A DNA stretch of 36,700 bases. Origin: Eubacterium ramulus ATCC 29099. GTDB lineage: Bacteria > Bacillota > Clostridia > Lachnospirales > Lachnospiraceae. The stretch covers positions 41,033-77,732 of the forward strand of contig NZ_KI271089.1 in NCBI RefSeq assembly GCF_000469345.1, given 5' to 3'. The position numbers and the translations under genes were made by a program. The notes beneath the pieces were generated by a model. That model was given only the letters and a program-made list of their open reading frames with translations, did not search any database and was not told where the DNA came from. Numbering within the stretch: position 1 is the stretch's first letter; every line of letters begins with the position of its first letter. This document shows positions 33,164 to 36,700 of the stretch, in pieces.

Positions 33164-34095
33164 TACAGATTCCCTCCCTGTTTTCTTTTTGCCATTGCCG
33201 CACGTTTCGTTTTCATAAATGCAGCTTTCTGTCTCAGATACGGCAGGGAAATTGCCACTGCGACAATAATGGAAGATACTAGTTTCAGGCACTCTGCCGG
33301 CACATTAAACCGTAATGCGATAGCCACGATAAAACGATACAGACAACTTCCCAGGATAACACCAAAAATCCGTTTCGCCACACTTCCTTTCCCAACCAGC
33401 GTCTCACCAATGATCAGGCTGGCCAGCGCGATCGTCACCTGGCCGGTTCCGATGTTGATATCACAGGAACGCTGATACTGGGCCAGCAGTCCGCCGGACA
33501 GACCCGTCATGGCATTTGCCACGCACAGACCGACGGTAATCGTAAAGATCGGACTGATAGAAGAAGCCCGCACCATAAACGGGTTGTCGCCGGTTGCCCG
33601 GATGGATAATCCAAGCCGGGTTCCCAGAAACAGAATCAACACGATTGCAACGATCACAATGATAATAAGAATTGCAATAATCTCATACCAGTTGCCACCA
33701 ATGGCTTCTTTTGCCATCGTGAAAATAGTTTTGCTGGCAAACAGGTTGATGGTGGAAGAAAATCCCATGACTGCAATATTGATGGTGTACAATCCCGTAT
33801 TTACGATAATACCCGCAAGAATAGATTCCACTCCAAGGCGGGTCTGCAGGAATGCAGTCACAAATCCGGATGCCACACCGGCTCCCATCGCAGCCAGCAG
33901 TCCCAGAAACGGATGTCCCTGTAAAGTTACCATAGCGCAGACTGCACAGCCGAGAGTAAAACAGCCATCCGTGGAAAGATCTGCAATATTTAAAATCGAA
34001 AATGATACAAACAGCGCCAGCGCAACCAGCGCGTAGATACATCCCAGTTCAATGGCACTCTGTGCCAGTGAAACAGTAAAAATTGATGACAACAT
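33163..34095 (-). CDS. trpY: ABC transporter permease (TrpY-type)
   Basis: A 310-residue permease of the branched-chain/simple-sugar type (BPD_transp_2), with about eight to nine hydrophobic segments. The conserved loop FLGTRLGLSIRATGDNP and the repeated LSGGLLAQYQR support this. It forms the membrane channel of the importer. The C-terminus is strongly basic (KTKRAAMAKRKQGG), cytoplasmic by the positive-inside rule. It lies 25 bases after the lipoprotein gene and overlaps the ATPase gene. Confidence 0.9.
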   Translation of the reverse strand: MLSSIFTVSLAQSAIELGCIYALVALALFVSFSILNIADLSTDGCFTLGCAVCAMVTLQGHPFLGLLAAMGAGVASGFVTAFLQTRLGVESILAGIIVNTGLYTINIAVMGFSSTINLFASKTIFTMAKEAIGGNWYEIIAILIIIVIVAIVLILFLGTRLGLSIRATGDNPFMVRASSISPIFTITVGLCVANAMTGLSGGLLAQYQRSCDINIGTGQVTIALASLIIGETLVGKGSVAKRIFGVILGSCLYRFIVAIALRFNVPAECLKLVSSIIVAVAISLPYLRQKAAFMKTKRAAMAKRKQGGNL

Positions 34096-34120
34096 AATGA
34101 TTGATACTCCTGCTTTTATT

Positions 34121-35188
34121 TTATTTGAATTCCTGAGCAGTTGTAGTTTCTTTTACCTGCTCACACATATCAGCAAACATGCTGTAATCCAGGCCAAGTT
34201 TTGCTGCTGTATCTGTATTGATGGTTGCAATACCATTGTTCATAGTCTGTACCGGAGTTGTTGCCGGGTCAGCACCATTTACCAGAATATCCACTACCAT
34301 GTCGGCAGTTGCCTTTCCAAGTTCCTCATAATTTACACCATATCCGCAGAATGCACCGTTTAATGCGAAGGAATCAGCGCCGCAGTACTGTGGAACTTTT
34401 GCATCCTGGAATTTTTCAAAAATAGCAAGTTCTGCTGTCATAACAGTATTGTCGGTCGGTGTAAATACTGCTTCACAACCTGCTGCAATCAGTGCATCCG
34501 CACCAAGGGAAATCTCATCGTTTGTTGTTCCTGTTTTCTCCACACATTCAATTCCTTTGGCTTCCAGATATTTTTTTGCATCTGCAATCGGCTGTGTAGA
34601 AGCATCCTGTCCTTTGTCATATAACAGACCAACTTTCTTAATATCCGGCTGAGCTGCCAGCATCAGATCAAGAATTGCTTCTGTGTCAAGCATATCTGAA
34701 GTACCTGTGATATTGCTGCCCGGTTTTTCCATACTGTCTACCAGTCCTGTGATAACCGGATCAGATACTGCAGAAAATACAACCGGTGTCTGTGTCTCTT
34801 CTGTTGCCGCCTGCATTACCATTGCAACCGGTGTTGCAACCGGAACGATAGCATCTACACCGTCATTGATCAGGTCGCTTGCAATCTGGTTCATGACGGT
34901 TGCATCTGCCTGACCGTTATATGTGTGGCCATCGTAATCAAATGTCACACCAAGTTCTTTTCCTTTTGCATCCAGCTCTTCTTTGACCGCTTTTACGATC
35001 TGATTTAAGGATGCATCATCTACATACTGTACAATACCTACTTTGTACACTTTTCCATCTGCTGCCTCTTCTGTTGCAGATGTGTTTTTTCCTGCCTCTT
35101 TCTGGTCAGTGGACTGACCACCACAGCCTGCTAAAACAGTTGCTGCCATTGCACATCCAAGTACCATTGCCAAAATTCTCTTTTTCAT
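34121..35188 (-). CDS. trpX: ABC transporter substrate-binding lipoprotein (TrpX-type)
   Basis: A 355-residue lipoprotein. The signal peptide MKKRILAMVLGCAMAATVLA ends at lipobox LAGC with lipid-modified Cys22, followed by a Ser/Thr/Glu-rich linker. The mature part belongs to the ABC_sub_bind (PF04392) family: YKVGIVQYVDDASLNQIVKA, VVFSAVSDPVITGLV and KKVGLLYDKGQDAS are characteristic. The ATG at 35188 follows GAGGAG; an in-frame start eight codons upstream places that SD in the gene. The leader has a tryptophan-specifier T-box, so the ligand is probably tryptophan or a precursor. Confidence 0.9.
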   Translation of the reverse strand: MKKRILAMVLGCAMAATVLAGCGGQSTDQKEAGKNTSATEEAADGKVYKVGIVQYVDDASLNQIVKAVKEELDAKGKELGVTFDYDGHTYNGQADATVMNQIASDLINDGVDAIVPVATPVAMVMQAATEETQTPVVFSAVSDPVITGLVDSMEKPGSNITGTSDMLDTEAILDLMLAAQPDIKKVGLLYDKGQDASTQPIADAKKYLEAKGIECVEKTGTTNDEISLGADALIAAGCEAVFTPTDNTVMTAELAIFEKFQDAKVPQYCGADSFALNGAFCGYGVNYEELGKATADMVVDILVNGADPATTPVQTMNNGIATINTDTAAKLGLDYSMFADMCEQVKETTTAQEFK

Positions 35189-35220
35189 CTTTTTACTCTC
35201 CTCTTCTTTCATATTGTTTA

Positions 35221-35322
35221 TTCAGAGCCAGCCATCTCGATGTGGCTCACATGCCCTTCTTGAACCCTGTTCAAGAAGTATCCCTCACAAAAACAGTTCG
35301 GTCAAATCTGCCTGGCTCTGAA
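35221..35322. repeat. Inverted-repeat element in the trpX leader (family 3-like)
   Basis: Terminal inverted repeats TTCAGAGCCAG (35221-35231) and CTGGCTCTGAA (35312-35322) enclose a perfect 10-base hairpin CTTCTTGAAC/GTTCAAGAAG (35256-35278). Inside are TGGCTCAC and ACAAAAACAGTTC, also found in the units at 20673-20821. It lies between the T-box terminator and the trpX SD. Confidence 0.65.
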
Positions 35323-35332
35323 TATAACAAAA

Positions 35333-35630
35333 AACCGCCTCAAGATAAACTTATCCTGAGACGGTAATAAACTTGTTATTATCGCGGTACCACTCAAATT
35401 GACGTAACGCCCACTCTGTTATGTACGCATTCATACATACCGACTTGATAACGGGTTCGGATCCCGGCATCCCCTACTCTCAAATCAATTTCAGGAAGCC
35501 CTCAAAAGTCCATTCAGCTTTCTCCTCATGCTGCACTCACACCAACGGCAACTCTCTGAAAATCAGTTCGACATTTCTGTCTCCAGCTTACTACTCTTCT
35601 TCAACGGTTTCAATTTATTTTCTTATATGT
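35333..35630 (-). promoter_or_regulatory. T-box leader, tryptophan specifier (UGG)
   Basis: A complete T-box riboswitch. The antiterminator T-box sequence GAGTGGTACCGCGA is at about 35382-35395. The terminator has arms CCGTCTCAGG and TTGAGGCGG (35335-35364) and then TTTTTT. Stem I includes AGAGAGTTGCC. On the 3' side of stem I, GAA-TGG-A places the specifier codon UGG at 35510-35512, followed by the usual A. Uncharged tRNA-Trp would stabilise the antiterminator and switch on trpXYZ. This predicts that the transporter imports tryptophan. Confidence 0.9.
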
Positions 35631-35635
35631 GCTTT

Positions 35636-35664
35636 AGTCTATTACATTCTTGAAATTTTGTCAA
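35636..35664 (-). promoter_or_regulatory. trpXYZ sigma-A promoter
   Basis: On the minus strand a perfect TTGACA (35659-35664) and TAGACT (35636-35641) are 17 bases apart, directly upstream of the T-box. Confidence 0.75.
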
Positions 35665-35689
35665 TCAGTTTTCTGATTTTTCTCACATT

Positions 35690-36634
35690 TTATGTGAAGT
35701 ATACGAGACTGTCTTCCGGTTCTTCCGCCTTTACCACTTCTTTTGCATACAGAACCGGTCCTTTTCCCCGATATTCCTTGGCAAACTCATTGTGGATCTG
35801 TGCAGTCACATAGACCCAGGACTTATGCGGAATCTCCATCGCATTCTCATATTTACATTTCAGACCGATAAACTGAATATCCTCTGCACAACAGGTCATA
35901 GCAAAACGTCCCGGTACCATCATCGGTTTTTTACCGAATTTATCCGGACGGTAGACAAGTCCCAAAAAACGAACGGTCTTTCCTTCATATTTCTGCGGAT
36001 TATCCTGAACATCCAGATAAAAGATACCATAGTCTGCATCTGTAATCTCGATGACATCCTGTTCCAGATCATATGGAAGTTCATCTGCGTCGCTCTCATC
36101 AATGGTTCCGTCTTCCCGTTCATATACAATCTGTGCACGACGGTTTACCGCCTTGATCGTTCTGCGGAATTTTGCTTTCGGCGTATCCGCGGTACAGCGG
36201 TTAAATATAACCACATCTGTATGGAACACCTGCTCCATCATCATGGCACGCATATTATTCAGATACATCTCAAAAGTGGATGCATCCACGGTAGCCAGAG
36301 ACTGTACGATCTCCCATCCTTTCGGGAGCTTCATCTCAAGAATCTTCGCTGCTTCCCAGGTACCGTTATACTCGATAAACACCTGATCCGGTTTGATTGT
36401 TTCATCACAATCTTTCAAATATTCTTCTGTGAATTCTTCTTCTGACTCCACACCCACAACTGTAATTTTGTTTTTTGCCAGTGCTTCTTCATCGTATTCT
36501 TCATCACCGTCTTCGCAGGCAATGATCAGACTGCGGGATCCGATACCGAAATCGTTCTCCTGCAGGGTCTGTGTGATCAGGGAAGTTTTTCCACTATCCA
36601 TAAAACCGGTAAATAAATATACTGGTATATCCAT
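35690..36634 (-). CDS. CobW-like GTPase fused to a YcgQ/DUF1980-like domain
   Basis: A 314-residue two-part protein. The N-terminal G3E GTPase of CobW type has GFMDSGKTS at residues 10-18 and NRCTAD as the NKxD-like motif; the CxCC metal motif typical of CobW chaperones is absent. From about residue 205, FLGLVYRPDKFGKKPMMV and GRFAMTCCAEDIQFIGLKC resemble the C-terminal domain of YcgQ (TIGR03943), a partner of permease-like YcgR. A role in metal handling is likely, but which metal is unknown. The upstream neighbour lies outside the window. The ribosome-binding site is weak. Confidence 0.8.
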   Translation of the reverse strand: MDIPVYLFTGFMDSGKTSLITQTLQENDFGIGSRSLIIACEDGDEEYDEEALAKNKITVVGVESEEEFTEEYLKDCDETIKPDQVFIEYNGTWEAAKILEMKLPKGWEIVQSLATVDASTFEMYLNNMRAMMMEQVFHTDVVIFNRCTADTPKAKFRRTIKAVNRRAQIVYEREDGTIDESDADELPYDLEQDVIEITDADYGIFYLDVQDNPQKYEGKTVRFLGLVYRPDKFGKKPMMVPGRFAMTCCAEDIQFIGLKCKYENAMEIPHKSWVYVTAQIHNEFAKEYRGKGPVLYAKEVVKAEEPEDSLVYFT

Positions 36635-36674
36635 ATTTGCTCGTTTCTCTCTTTTCTAATATATTTTTCTCTTC

Positions 36675-36700
36675 GTAAAGCGGACATTCGCAATCCGCTT
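36675..36700. repeat. Short palindromic repeat, family 2, copy 2
   Basis: GTAAAGCGGACATTCGCAAT followed by CCGCTT matches the copy at 5383-5406 with two substitutions; the stem is AAGCGGA/TCCGCTT. It lies upstream of the CobW-like gene and may continue past the window end. Confidence 0.6.

Overview
The window looks like a chromosomal segment from a spore-forming anaerobic Firmicute, most likely a Lachnospiraceae member. The reasons are a complete spoIIIA operon and spoIVA, a T-box leader, strong Shine-Dalgarno sites, butyrate-kinase fermentation genes, an Nfn-type transhydrogenase, and moderate GC with AT-rich spacers. Almost every gene lies on the minus strand; only an HxlR regulator and a cupin are on plus. 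No tRNA, rRNA, CRISPR array, transposase or phage gene was seen.

Layout by coordinate. 1-5.4 kb holds housekeeping genes: recX and recA with a LexA box, thioredoxin, prfC and deoB. 5.5-10.9 kb is the eight-gene spoIIIA operon, transcribed AA to AH. 11.1-14.3 kb holds rpsU and alaS. 14.4-18.4 kb is a purine-salvage unit, punA then amidohydrolase, which continues into rnhA and a ClC-type channel. 18.6-21.4 kb holds spoIVA, a C_GCAxxG_C_C protein and the HxlR regulator. 21.5-27.3 kb is a fermentation and redox block: nfnB, nfnA, buk, ptb and a GntR/FCD regulator. 27.36-32.24 kb is a catabolic cluster: zinc ribbon, BKACE, cyclase-family hydrolase, 3-hydroxyacyl-CoA-dehydrogenase-like protein and SDR, with a divergent cupin. 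32.4-35.7 kb is a trpXYZ-type ABC transporter behind a T-box with a UGG (Trp) specifier. 35.7-36.6 kb encodes a CobW-like GTPase with a YcgQ-like C-terminal domain.

The most interesting part is 27.36-32.24 kb. Its four enzyme families match, one for one, the anaerobic phloroglucinol route: SDR phloroglucinol reductase, cyclase-family dihydrophloroglucinol cyclohydrolase, HCDH-like 3-hydroxy-5-oxohexanoate dehydrogenase, and BKACE-type triacetate acetoacetate-lyase. Nearby ptb-buk can turn the resulting C4-CoA into butyrate and ATP, and nfnAB can supply NADPH for the reductase. An 8-bp palindrome, TGTATACA, sits at the nfnAB and gntR promoters, with a near-match at the cupin promoter, which suggests a local GntR regulon. 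The substrate assignment is inference from gene content and is untested.

Three families of short interspersed repeats with hairpin potential were also found. One of them supplies the stop codons of recX and spoIIIAA.
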